From Pomphorhynchus laevis (taxonomy: Eukaryota > Acanthocephala > Palaeacanthocephala > Echinorhynchida > Pomphorhynchidae): a DNA stretch of 64,000 bases. Below are positions 57,601 through 64,000 of this stretch, in pieces (within the stretch, counting starts at the first letter, position 1; every line of letters begins with the position of its first letter). Below the pieces are notes generated by a model that was not told the origin of the DNA, ran no database searches, and saw only the letters and a list, made by a program, of their open reading frames with translations. The position numbers were made by a program, and so were the translations under genes. The stretch lies in the NCBI GenBank assembly GCA_012934845.2, contig WNNJ02000464.1, positions 62,001-126,000 on the forward strand, written 5' to 3'.

Positions 57601-57735
57601 ATATTTTTCTTTTACTATTAGGAGATATACTGTCATTTAACATGTGCAACAGATACAGAAAACGTTCAATTCGTATTTGATGCAGTTACCGATGTTATAA
57701 TAACAAACAATCTCAGAGCAAGTGGATTGTATTGA
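39505..57735 (+). CDS. G-protein alpha subunit, Go class (eight-exon gene, full span)
   Basis: The eight exons together give 1074 nt and 357 aa, close to the usual 354 for Go-alpha. Signature parts: Gly2 for myristoylation with a nearby Cys4 (MGRCAS); P-loop GAGESGKS (43-50); [10 protein letters not shown]; the Go-type [18 protein letters not shown]; switch [10 protein letters not shown] with Arg182 and Thr185; [12 protein letters not shown] with Gln208; NKRD (273-276); TCATDT near the C-terminus. It hydrolyses GTP and relays receptor signals at the inner plasma membrane with beta-gamma. The C-terminus is LRASGLY: the Cys at -4, the pertussis-toxin site of Gi and Go, is Ser. All introns are GT-AG: 2021, 5992, 48, 6889, 49, 51 and 2107 nt. 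Large ones are full of retroelements. Exon sequence is intact, so the gene is likely functional. Confidence 0.93.
40045..40890. repeat. ~130-bp direct repeats flanking a retroelement fragment
   Basis: The segment from about 40,045 to 40,180 (ending attctagcgag) recurs at 40,754-40,885 with few changes; the offset is about 707 bp. Between them lies the GC-rich fragment at 40,250-40,735. The repeats are part of the intron and look like a duplication made together with the insertion. Confidence 0.7.
40407..40735 (-). pseudogene. RLE-type LINE endonuclease C-terminal fragment
   Basis: The minus strand reads [20 protein letters not shown] then, in another frame, [19 protein letters not shown] and [20 protein letters not shown]. 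This is the restriction-like endonuclease region of a LINE group related to the 30.7-33.7-kb element (acidic WDFT motif, K-rich helix, [10 protein letters not shown] end). A frameshift separates the two halves. It is a short relic with GC content well above the intron around it. Confidence 0.6.
41653..41853 (+). CDS. Go-alpha exon 2
   Basis: Completes Gly43 and encodes the P-loop [17 protein letters not shown] and the first part of the helical domain ([19 protein letters not shown]). Ends SSM plus one base before gtaaat. Confidence 0.92.
42600..43495 (-). mobile_element. PLE D 3' part: RT thumb, GIY-YIG nuclease, 3' UTR
   Basis: The minus-strand frame at 42,851-43,132 (93 codons) is the nuclease: [20 protein letters not shown], then [27 protein letters not shown]. 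Upstream (43,140-43,495) the thumb is readable in pieces ([40 protein letters not shown]). Downstream, GACGA-UGGCG-UCGUC-GAAA near 42,690 is the PLE 3' hairpin plus GAAA. The thumb joins the palm at 44,890-45,880 across the family A insertion. Confidence 0.8.
43548..43973 (+). CDS. PLE A reverse transcriptase, fingers and motif A part
   Basis: 141 codons: [20 protein letters not shown] (the PLE PKxHK-RPI block, about residues 19-38), [20 protein letters not shown], and [20 protein letters not shown], motif A with its Asp near residue 102. The frame ends shortly before the next one begins at 44,006. The true N-terminus was probably lost at insertion. Confidence 0.75.
   Translation: MDKKGIKVELDNKTIPILYWNPKLHKNPIKPRFICSAFKCTLKPLSVYMNKILKVIKAHFKKYCKVIEINTGIKHYFSINSTKEFLEQTKGINFQNINTYDFSTLYKNLDLVDIKEALVKLINPFLEKDIHIYVIIIITPI
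44006..44692 (+). CDS. PLE A reverse transcriptase, palm to C-terminus, no nuclease
   Basis: 228 codons: [20 protein letters not shown] (motif B, about residues 29-48), [13 protein letters not shown] (motif C, about 72-84), [14 protein letters not shown] (about 112-125), IYRKDD-like [10 protein letters not shown], and the thumb [18 protein letters not shown]. The protein stops 30 codons after the thumb, so no GIY-YIG domain follows. This matches the endonuclease-deficient PLEs (the Athena/Coprina type is known for using open ends or telomeres). The C-terminal sequence repeats across all family A relics. Confidence 0.85.
   Translation: MDKIELIESLNILINQNYLKVGTSIFRQVKGVPMGGNSSPIIADLFLSFIEYEFVHNCVKTKSKQYKYMKYMFRYIDDICVFNSNNFYSISEHIYPESLILNKTNINDKEGVYLDMNIKLTLTKTTINLYRKDDIFKFTRNIFLHEHSCIPYNIKYNTLNNEILRIATICNDIGFLQNHLNNLIDTYFKLGYYKNNIKQKIVKYINQHNNIKNKFKLLSGKFLWMDNK
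44890..46110 (-). mobile_element. PLE D 5' part: RT N-terminus and palm
   Basis: The minus strand from about 46,000 reads [16 protein letters not shown] (the KADKG block), then the 158-codon frame 45,393-45,869: [20 protein letters not shown] (fingers), then [20 protein letters not shown] (motif A) and [16 protein letters not shown]. Further down, outside this frame, come [16 protein letters not shown] (motif B) and [12 protein letters not shown] (motif C) near 45,360-45,260. The remaining thumb continues at 43,495 beyond the family A insertion. The frame is interrupted. Confidence 0.75.
46285..46473 (+). other. Unidentified coding-like segment in Go-alpha intron 2
   Basis: After a ttctctaag acceptor-like site the plus strand is open for about 60 codons: [56 protein letters not shown], stop. 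The charged N-terminal helix and proline-rich end look like the C-terminus of a small host protein. A stray [10 protein letters not shown] follows in another frame. It could be a processed pseudogene piece or an exon of a nested gene. No family is recognised. Confidence 0.3.
46860..47460 (+). mobile_element. PLE D 3' end, second copy (inverted relative to the first)
   Basis: The plus-strand frame 46,898-47,179 encodes the same 93-aa GIY-YIG domain as 42,851-43,132 with only two amino-acid differences (K/E at residue 9 and R/G at 32). The 3' UTR to 47,460, including the GACGA-CUGCG-UCGUU-GAAA hairpin, matches as well. The RT part is absent, so this is a 3' fragment. Confidence 0.8.
47846..47954 (+). 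CDS. Go-alpha exon 3
   Basis: Encodes [20 protein letters not shown] to ECFG and two bases of Arg146, the Go-type helical-domain segment. Donor gtataa at 47,955. Confidence 0.92.
48003..48154 (+). CDS. Go-alpha exon 4
   Basis: Follows a 48-nt intron. Encodes [20 protein letters not shown] and switch I ([13 protein letters not shown]) with the catalytic Arg182. Confidence 0.93.
48620..48899 (+). pseudogene. Probable PLE GIY-YIG C-terminal fragment
   Basis: The frame reads [40 protein letters not shown], then [20 protein letters not shown]. The AxxQHxxxxxH block and the LEALAIKQ ending correspond to the second half of a GIY-YIG nuclease as found in PLEs. The YIG half is missing. Confidence 0.5.
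49045..50400 (+). pseudogene. LINE 2 reverse transcriptase relic, copy 1 (5'-truncated)
   Basis: The plus strand reads [33 protein letters not shown] (motif A), [20 protein letters not shown] (motif B), [14 protein letters not shown] (motif C), then [15 protein letters not shown] and a 3' part ending near 50,400. The same order and sequence occur at 61,080-62,070, so both are copies of one family. The frame is broken. It lies in sense orientation within Go-alpha intron 4. Confidence 0.75.
51821..51938. repeat. 59-bp tandem duplication
   Basis: tcagatagctctgaagtgt at 51,821 recurs at 51,880, followed in both by acgaattga and gaatagatgag. Two copies with a few differences. Confidence 0.75.
52540..53655 (-). 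pseudogene. Protein disulfide isomerase pseudogene (b, b' and a' domains)
   Basis: The minus strand resembles PDI (P4HB type) without introns: [20 protein letters not shown] with FLFAGNSTN (about 53,440-53,300), [20 protein letters not shown] and [44 protein letters not shown] (a' active site, CGIC where CGHC is usual), [20 protein letters not shown], and a tail ending PSRE with no KDEL-type ER signal. At least two frame changes (near 53,230 and 52,855) and loss of the residues after CQR show it cannot make PDI. Absence of introns, loss of the 5' half and a downstream AATAAA suggest a processed copy inserted antisense in the Go-alpha intron. Confidence 0.8.
53690..54720 (-). pseudogene. RLE-type LINE relic, region after RT and nuclease
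   Basis: The minus strand reads [20 protein letters not shown] then [14 protein letters not shown] near 54,320-54,220, the segment equivalent to GASSWLSGYP in the 1007-aa protein. The 53,957-53,724 frame gives [20 protein letters not shown] then [10 protein letters not shown], the K-rich helix and FxPVxxET end of the nuclease. An earlier frame (54,608-54,417) is probably the preceding region. It is another, older member of the same group as the 30.7-kb element, joined directly to the PDI pseudogene. Confidence 0.55.
55044..55162 (+). CDS. Go-alpha exon 5
   Basis: Encodes [20 protein letters not shown] to LSEYDQ, with switch II and the catalytic Gln208. Donor gtaaac. Confidence 0.93.
55212..55366 (+). 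CDS. Go-alpha exon 6
   Basis: Follows a 49-nt intron. Encodes [20 protein letters not shown] and [16 protein letters not shown], including the guanine-specificity motif NKRD. Confidence 0.93.
55418..55514 (+). CDS. Go-alpha exon 7
   Basis: Follows a 51-nt intron. Encodes [20 protein letters not shown] and [12 protein letters not shown]. Donor gtaaat. Confidence 0.92.
55634..55980. mobile_element. Foldback element, family F2, copy 2
   Basis: Inverted arms: gtgcagtcatcg...gctaacagcagtacgtta on the left and its complement on the right (tactcctgttggcttatag...gcaatgtgcagtgccatcg). The left arm carries a motif on the minus strand with a changed CUGAUGA (CUUAUGA); the right arm has CUGAUGA at 55,887-55,893. 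In the left arm, GUAUUGG/CCAAUAC (outer stem III) and CAGUAG/CUGCUG (stem I) are perfect. Confidence 0.7.
56035..56190 (+). mobile_element. Foldback family F2, single right arm
   Basis: It matches the right arm of the previous copy from agtgatcgtcagccaa to tgtggc. It holds GACC, GAAA, CUGAUGA (56,107-56,113) and GGUC, so stem II is perfect. The downstream AUG-UAG-CAU hairpin differs from its sisters by a pair-keeping change. The left arm is missing. Confidence 0.65.
56780..57000 (-). pseudogene. PLE GIY-YIG relic
   Basis: The minus strand reads KYIGQTKQG near 56,950, after a VVHCEQYP segment, with further decayed nuclease sequence to about 56,800. Only the central YIGQT motif is clear. Confidence 0.5.
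57622..57735 (+). CDS. Go-alpha exon 8 (C-terminus)
   Basis: Encodes [20 protein letters not shown] and [17 protein letters not shown], then TGA. The TCATDT guanine-contact motif is intact. The residue four from the end is Ser (AGT) where Gi and Go normally have Cys. Confidence 0.94.
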   Translation, partial: EIYCHLTCATDTENVQFVFDAVTDVIITNNLRASGLY

Positions 57736-57859
57736 ACAATTTTTGCGCAGCAAGAACAGTTTTGAATAGAACTTTTTTATTGTCGCATTGCATAATGTCG
57801 CGAAGTTCTTGTAATTTGGATGAATTTCCAATGAAAAACATTGCAATTTATCAGTTTAA

Positions 57860-57865
57860 AATAAA
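57860..57865 (+). terminator. Candidate polyadenylation signal of Go-alpha
   Basis: AATAAA 125 nt after the stop codon, the first such hexamer on the plus strand. Confidence 0.45.
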
Positions 57866-58540
57866 AAAAAACGTGTTTTGGATATCATCTTAATATTATT
57901 TTTACTTCAAAATTGGTTGCATTGCTGTGTGAAAGTTCTAATGGTCTTTCAATGTAATTTTAATTAATAATCAAACTATTTTTATCTTGTTGGTGCATTT
58001 ATTGTAAAAGTTGAGTTGACTATTGTCGTCGCTCCAAATTCATTTTTTAGTCTAATCGTTAATTGAAAAATTAAGACCAAACCTTGGTCTGGCAGTCCAG
58101 TCATCTACAATTTGGCATAAAGCACACCACAATTAGACTGATTTTCGATTTTTCAACTTTCAGATATCAGCAATTAAGTTTTATTTTTTGTTCGATAACA
58201 CCTAAAAGATCAAATCCATTATTCAGGAGTTTGTGAGAGTAAATTGCAATGCGTTAAAAAAATGCCAATTTCCAGTCATTGTTTTTAACAAATACCTCAT
58301 ACATTAGTCTAAGTAACGATACAGGGAAGTTAGTGATATTTACTACAAATTCTAAAGATATATTTGAATTACCACCTTTTAAAAAGATTCACACGTTTTT
58401 AATTATAAACGTAATTGAGTCTATAAAATTGGAAAGCTATTTTATGCCAGTCGGAACTATTTTATGACCAGTATTCAAATGGCTGGGAAGCAATGAATGC
58501 AGAAAGAGATACGCCTAAGATCATCTTATGCAGGTGATGT
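57866..58540. other. AT-rich stretch downstream of Go-alpha
   Basis: A 62-codon frame at 58,279-58,467 (DIFELPPFKKIHTFLII) has no recognised motif. It might be a transposon remnant, as the following hammerhead relic suggests. Confidence 0.3.
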
Positions 58541-58545
58541 ACAGT

Positions 58546-58600
58546 GCCCACTACTGATGAGTCTAAATAATGACTAAACTGCAACCATTATGTCTGGCCT
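58546..58600 (+). ncRNA. Near-canonical type I hammerhead relic
   Basis: CUGAUGA (58,554-58,560), stem II GUC/GAC (58,561-58,563 and 58,572-58,574) with an 8-nt loop, UAAA where GAAA is required (58,575-58,578), a short AC/GU stem III and GUC as cleavage triplet (58,592-58,594). Order and spacing fit a minimal type I ribozyme of the kind known from PLEs. The G12 change should abolish activity. Confidence 0.5.
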
Positions 58601-59039
58601 TTTACTATCAATTCGGGTTTATCGAACTGATACTCTTGTTAATTTCCACATTTAGAAATGAAATTTTCGATTTATCTAAACTTTCCGAGAATTAATGTAG
58701 ATTTTGTAAAGATTTTACTAGAGAATACAAGCAATTTTAACGACAACCATAACGAATTTTGTATTTGAAAATAACAAAAATAAAGCGAACTAATTCAAAA
58801 TGTCAAGCTCTTGATAGTGACGTCACTAATTCAAGCGACGGACGTTCAAAGAGTTTACTGGAAATGGACGAAATGTAATGTGTATTTAAAAATAACAAAA
58901 ATAAAGCGAAAACTAATTCAAAATGTCAAGCTCTTGATATTATTCAATTTTATAATAAGGATTTTGTAAACAACTATTAAATTTTATGAAATAAAACTAA
59001 ATAGCATAAACAACGTTCATTACGTTTCTAATTATTGCA
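58601..59039. other. AT-rich stretch with a local duplication
   Basis: gaaaataacaaaaataaagcg at about 58,766 recurs at 58,888 with aattcaaaatgtcaagctcttgat after it in both, a direct repeat of roughly 120 bp. No gene. Confidence 0.5.
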
Positions 59040-59335
59040 ATTGAAAATTAAACTGTTGAACAAGTGTGTGGTGTTTGCTTAGCAACCTTGGTACACTGAT
59101 GTGTGCAAGTGTAAAGTTCGGACGAATAAATAAATAAGGGTTTTCTTAAATAACTAAACATAAGGTTAACCGACAGAAACAGAGAAAATAGAAAAGCAAA
59201 AACTAGACGAAAACAAATCAATAATGACATTGTTAGTCTTCCTACATGACTCACGGCTTCAGGTCCAGGGGGATCTGAGCCTTCCAACCGATCCAACACG
59301 CCGCCTTCCGACTGAACTACAACACTGATGGTACA
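59040..59335 (-). pseudogene. LINE 2 3'-end fragment, antisense
   Basis: The reverse complement (ggcggcgtgttggatcggtt, then ggctcagatcccc) matches the 3' end of LINE 2 at 61,985-62,060 and at 50,340-50,400. Only the 3' tail is present, as expected for a short 5'-truncated insertion. Confidence 0.65.
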
Positions 59336-59399
59336 CTGATGTGTTTAAATACAGTGCTTTCCGAGCATCAAAAGCGTTAGGGCAAAAAAATGTGTGCAA

Positions 59400-60340
59400 G
59401 TGTAACATTCGGACGATCAAATATTTCCAAAAAAGCTAACAATTTCAGTGCAAATTCCTGTGATTCCTGATAAAGAAGAGTTGGAGAAGGTAAGGACTGT
59501 TCCAGCGGATCCAGTTAAGGTTAGTGAAGTTTTTGTCTCTGATTTTAATAAGGGATGTGCTTTCTCCTATAAAGAAACATGCGATGGCGATTATTACTCC
59601 TAAAATACCTGTAGCGAGAAACATCTTTTTTAACTTTTACCTAAAAAATTTGTTCAAGCACTACCAGACAGAGTAATTTTTAACTTTGCGAGATTTATTA
59701 ATAACACATACAGAATCTCCTTTGTTACTTCCGACCTTTCCTCATCCTATGAAAAGTGTTTCAACGATAATCTCTCGAACATAGGGGTTCTTACTCTAAA
59801 ACCGATCATGTCCACAGTCAAGATGACCAATATCATCACTGACCTGGATAAATGTGACATCGAAGTCCTTGAGAAACTTTTTAACCTAAACAATGTTAGG
59901 TTTATCAATAACAAGGACAATTTGCCTATTCCTATTGCATTTGCTAATACTGATGAATGCAACGCAGATATCATTTCTAAAGCTGCGCACAATCCCTTTA
60001 TGGGGTGCAATCTAAAATTTACAAAAATCAGATCAGATAATAATATATTCCAACCCTCCTCCCTGCAACTTCAATCAAATCTGCCAACCATCTTCCAATA
60101 ACGAAGAAATTCTCGAAATTTGCATAAGAATGAATCGAGATACCATAAAGTCCATGCAATCCATGATAGCTAATTTAGTCAACGCTTTATTCTCTTCACC
60201 ATCGATTTCCTCTACTGATTTGATCAAGTCCAACAGACGAGCTAAATCTAACTACAGGACAAATTCTTCAAAGGAAAGGTCTTCCTCCGTCAGCACAAAT
60301 AACCTCTTATTATCAAGCTAACGAAGATCTACTTGAGAAA
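59400..60340 (+). pseudogene. LINE 2 ORF1 relic, copy 2
   Basis: Readable parts: FVQALPDRVIFNFARFINNT, YRISFVTSDLSSSYEKCF, LDKCDIEVLEKLFNLNNVRF, PIAFANTDECNADII, AHNPFMGCNLKF, and a C-terminal RTNSSKERSSS piece. The NPFxGxNL block and the YRISF block recur in the copy at 62,235-63,245, showing homology. The frame is broken. It precedes the endonuclease and RT of the same element. Confidence 0.55.
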
Positions 60341-60480
60341 TGACAGTGACCTACAATAAGAAGGGAAATGAAGATAACACATGTGAGCAAGTGTCTCTAA
60401 CTTGTTCGACTGGGTGTGGAAAGGGCAACATTCTCACCTCCTGTTCGAACTAGGAGGCATCTTACTCCAGCTAGCTTAAC

Positions 60481-61050
60481 ATAATGCAAAGTAATCAAGA
60501 GCCTTTTTCACTGAATATCCTTCAGTAGAACTCGAGTGGTGCTTCTGCTCTTAGACTTTTATCTGGCAGAGATGCAGATGTTATAGTCCTTCAGGAGACG
60601 CGGTCTAGCCGTCTCCCCAGGACATTACTCGATTTATCCCAAAGCACATCTGCACCAACTATACTCCATAAATAAACCCTACTCACTCATCTTAATTTCA
60701 AGGTATTTTAACCCTAGTTAAACGTTCCTTAAGATCTTCCCTCCTGTTAAACTACTCTTGTCCAGCCCTGTCTTGTTTAGGCATATCACACTGTAAGAAC
60801 GGTAAATGCATCAGTATAGGCAATATCTACATCCGTCCAGGAGAGATTCGCAAGAACCGTGACCTCCTGGATCGTATTGTAGGTAGTGGCTATGACATGT
60901 TACTTGATGACTTCAACGACAAAACTGGTCGTTGGATTAATGCAGCACTCCGCAGAGCAAGGAACGACTATCTTATTCATAAACCACCTCATATACCTTT
61001 CATTGCTCAACAACAAATTCTCTCCTCGACATATTACTGTTTTATAATAT
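60481..61050 (+). pseudogene. LINE 2 APE endonuclease relic, copy 2
   Basis: The plus strand starts PFSLNILQ and continues NSSGASALRLLSGRDADVIV then LQETRSSRLP, the N-terminal motif (N, then QET with catalytic Glu) of LINE endonucleases. DDFNDKTGRWINAAL (the GDFN block, changed) lies near 60,905. Several interruptions. Confidence 0.65.
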
Positions 61051-62100
61051 GTGGTTGTTGAAACCTATCTGCACGGAGCATTCGCGCCAACAGTACGTAA
61101 AAGATCGCTCGGTCCATCCAGCAATAGGTGAAGTGCAACAGTGTTGTCGGGATAATAGCCATCAACTTGTTGTGGCTGTTTTCCTTGACTTTACTGCTAC
61201 ATTTGACCGTATCTCCATTATTTCGTTATCTCCTCTCTCAGGTCCCTCGAGTTGCCTGCGAGAATTGTAAACAGGGTGGAGATATTGCTGTAGACCAAGC
61301 GGTTCTACTATAAAGACGACCCTGATGCGCGTCAGTTCTACCCTATTACGGGTGTGCCTCAAGGATCCCCACTTTCTCCAATCTTATATCTTGCTGCGTC
61401 CATTGTACTATTCAAGAATTTTAAACGTGATCAACATCTAGTGGTATACGCTGATAATACCACATCCCTGTTCTCTGGACGCAAGTGCAAAGATGTTGTC
61501 TAGGACATCAGCCGTTTCTTTTTAAGATTAAAAGATCAGTTATCTATATCCAATCTTATTTTAAACTCCTCCAAATCGCAGGTTGTTGTCTTTCATGGCG
61601 CCCTTTCGACAAAGAAAAAATTAAAGAGACTAGCACTCTCTGATCTATCTTCTATATTGACTAATCAACCACTTCCTACCTTCACAAGTCGAGTAAAATA
61701 CCTGGGATTCACCATTACGGTGAATTGGTCCGCAAAAGCTGACCTAGACAGACTCAAACGTATCCTGAAGAGAGCTAGATGGGCCTTGAAACGGGCTCAG
61801 CATATGTCATTAATTGGGAAAACCCAAGTGTGCCTTTGGAGCATTTGGGATATCTCGAGATTAGTCTTCTTTGTTAGAGGACGTCCGCCAGAGCAAAGAC
61901 TAAGGCTTCTCAAGCTCCTCATCTCGCAATTACCGAGCATAGTCCGCCTTGACTGGACTCTTCGGGGGTGAAAGACCCCAAAGGGTTCAATCGGATAACG
62001 GCGTGTTGGATTGGCTGTATGGCTCAGATCCCGCTGGAACTGAGGTTGTGATACATGAGGACAACTATTTACAGCTCGCTGACTTTAGATTCTTTTTTCA
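61051..62100 (+). pseudogene. LINE 2 reverse transcriptase relic, copy 2
   Basis: Motif order: [36 protein letters not shown] (motif A), YPITGVPQGSPLSPILYLAA (motif B), VVYADNTTSLFSGR (motif C with Asp to Asn), then the open 104-codon frame 61,657-61,971 with [20 protein letters not shown] and [20 protein letters not shown]. It ends near 62,100. Motif C and the frame are damaged. Confidence 0.75.
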
Positions 62101-62159
62101 ATGCATGTTTTATTTTTAAGAAACTTTTTAGTGGTTATATAGAATGACGTTTAGTTTTT

Positions 62160-63245
62160 AAGAACATCTTTAATTAATTAGCATCAAAGGATTCTGTAAA
62201 ACTAGCAAATTTCAACGGAAATCGAAAAGAAAACATGGAGAATACGACTCTTTGCATCGATTTATCTTCCAAAGTCGACCGCTACAATAAACCAAAGCAG
62301 GTCAGTAGAGTTTTACTTAATTCAATTGATATTTCCTCTGTGAAAAAACTTATAAACCTTGTGGAGATAAAAATAAAATCTCAACAGAAAGTCGACGATT
62401 ATTTCAAATTGTTCTTAAAACCCTTCGTTGGGAAATATCCTGGCAAAATAATCTATAATTCTGTCAGAAAGTATGCAGGGATATACAGAATTTCATTTAC
62501 CACCAACGAGTTGGTCTAATCGTACACTGATCACTTTGAAAAATCACTGTGCCATCTTGGTACAGTAGGGCATAATGCCATCTGCACAACAGTTAAAGTC
62601 AACAATATTGGAACATCCCTTGATAGTGATGATATTAAAGAATCGGAACAGGTATTTGTTCTGCTCCGTTGGCGTTATATCAAAAGAAAGTATGGCTAAT
62701 TACCACCAATGGCGTTTGCCACAACGACATAAGACAACGCCATGATTTTGGCGAAGTATGCGTACAACCCCTTTCTGGGCACAAATCTTTTCTTACAACG
62801 TATTTCATTAAATGACGTCACATACCCTCCACTGTCAAAAATGTGATCAGTAGGGGGCCGCCCAACTTGCGATCTTGCACCGCAACGCCCCACTTGCAAA
62901 TATTTAGGCCACATTGGTAGTTGCCCAAAAGACAAAGACACAATAGGTTCAAACTGGGGATTGAATCAACCTGCATACTCTAAAAAATGTAAGGTCTTTA
63001 AAGAATATCAAAGCCAGCATATAGGCTCGTATAAAAGTGATTATCAAGATTTCAAAGACATCACGGAGGTGAAAATGGCTGTGCAGACTAAAAGCTGTGA
63101 GAATTTGATAAATCAATTGTTCTCGACGATGAAGGAGATTAAGCCCCTGACTCCAGTACAGATCGAACAAAGAACTTCTAACAAAAGACCATCAACCACC
63201 AATAGTAAGAAGGGAATTAAATTATCCAGAAAAAGCGGTAATTAG
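62160..63245 (+). pseudogene. LINE 2 ORF1, copy 3, with CCHC zinc knuckle
   Basis: An element begins right after the previous one ends. Frame 62,235-62,519 encodes MENTTLCIDLSSKVDRYNKP to YRISFTTNELV. After broken sequence with YNPFLGTNLF near 62,770 and RPTCDLAPQRPTCKYLGHIG then SCPKDK near 62,850-62,935 (a zinc-knuckle-like C-x-C-H-C), the frame 62,961-63,245 encodes a polar, Lys/Ser-rich tail ending KLSRKSGN. This is a nucleic-acid-binding ORF1 of the LINE type. Confidence 0.6.
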
Positions 63246-63399
63246 TAGCTGATAAATAATGTAGCCCCTATCGATGAGTGCTTCAGCATGGGAAATGGTG
63301 ATATGCCCACCGGCCAGGGGGAACGGCAAGTCCCTGGTTGGTTACGATAGTGGAAGGGGCAGCCCTTTCACTGCTGATCCCAATTAGTGAGGCCGCACT

Positions 63400-64000
63400 T
63401 CCGCCCGCAAATCAACACAATGGGTAGTAGTTCGTATCCTTTATCACCGAATATTCTTCAGTGGAATTCGGGAGGTGCTTCTGCTCTTACTTAGTCTTTT
63501 ATCTAGTCGAGATGCAGATGTAATAGTCTTTTAACAGACTAAATCGATCCGATTTCCCCAGAACATTACTCGCGTTATACTAATGCATATATCCACCCAC
63601 CATACTACGTATATAACCCTCCTCATTCCTCTTCATCTCAAGGTCTTGTAACCTTAGTTAAATGCCCCTTAAGATCCTCCATCTTAAATGATCATTAATA
63701 TATTCCCTCTTGCTAAATTACTCATGTCCTGCCATGTCTTGTTTAACTATAATACTTTGTAGGGACGGTAAACGCATCAGCATAGCCAATATCTATATCC
63801 TATCTAGGGAGATTCACAAGAACCGTGACCTCCTTGATCGTATATTATGCAGCGGCCATGACATGAATCTTGGTGACTTCAACGACAGAACTGGTCGTTG
63901 CATTAAATCAGCACTCTGCAGAGCGAGGGACGATTATCTTATTCACAAACCACTATCCACGAACTTTCATTGCTTAATAACTAATTCTCTCCTCGACATT
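63400..64000 (+). pseudogene. LINE 2 APE endonuclease, copy 3 (runs off the window)
   Basis: Starts LSPNILQWNSGGASAL near 63,440, the expected N-terminal endonuclease motif, and continues in parallel with copy 2 (for example the DFNDRTGRCIKSAL part near 63,870). Frame changes are present. The RT would lie beyond 64,000. Confidence 0.65.

Larger units (their letters stand above)
55515..57621 (+). other. Go-alpha intron 7
   Basis: Contains two F2 foldback copies and a minus-strand PLE nuclease relic; the rest is AT-rich and featureless. Confidence 0.85.

Overview
This is animal nuclear DNA from an AT-rich invertebrate; the phylum cannot be fixed from the sequence. The evidence is one recognisable split host gene with GT-AG introns, a G-protein alpha subunit of the Go class, set among many animal-type retroelements: Penelope-like elements (PLEs) with and without GIY-YIG nuclease, an RTE LINE, APE-type LINEs and an RLE-type LINE. 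Where transposons have not expanded them, the introns are only 48 to 51 nt.

Layout. 1-5 kb: relics of an endonuclease-less PLE family (here family A), a GIY-YIG fragment, a palindromic insert and a 280-bp foldback element. 5.9-12.3 kb: a composite block bracketed by inverted copies of a 120-130-bp sequence. It holds two head-to-head PLEs separated by an RTE insertion, two long (TA)n tracts, and a 360-bp tandem array that turns round on itself at about 11,070. 12.9-13.8 kb: a degenerate 30-bp minisatellite. 14-15.5 kb: a 289-bp tandem duplication followed by an SGNH-like ORF. 15.7-19.6 kb: scrambled family A pieces. 19.8-22.3 kb: an APE-type LINE. 25.2-25.8 kb: a 370-bp repeat. 30.6-33.7 kb: an RLE-type LINE with an uninterrupted 1007-aa ORF. 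39.5-57.7 kb: the Go-alpha gene in eight exons, its introns filled with PLEs, LINE pieces, a PDI pseudogene and foldback elements. 59-64 kb: two successive copies of another LINE.

Most interesting signal. Four unrelated-looking short repeat families (360-bp array at 9.8-12.2 kb; 370-bp repeat at 25.3 kb; foldbacks at 36.3, 55.6 and 56.0 kb; foldback at 4.4 kb) share one RNA layout. It consists of the three hammerhead-ribozyme core strands (GAAA; CUGAUGA; GUA or GUC), in each case flanked by short complementary stems whose sequences differ between families but still pair. The strands occur in the order GAAA, then CUGAUGA, then NUH. This is not a circular permutation of the known type I, II or III hammerheads: the CUGAUGA strand sits inside the loop of stem III. 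One unit should be unable to fold its own complete core, but neighbouring tandem units could form one together. I read these as multimer-dependent, retrozyme-like elements related to PLEs. Near-canonical hammerhead relics also occur at 3.05 and 58.55 kb.

Everything here was read by eye. Family assignments rest on motifs, and the RNA folds are hand-paired.
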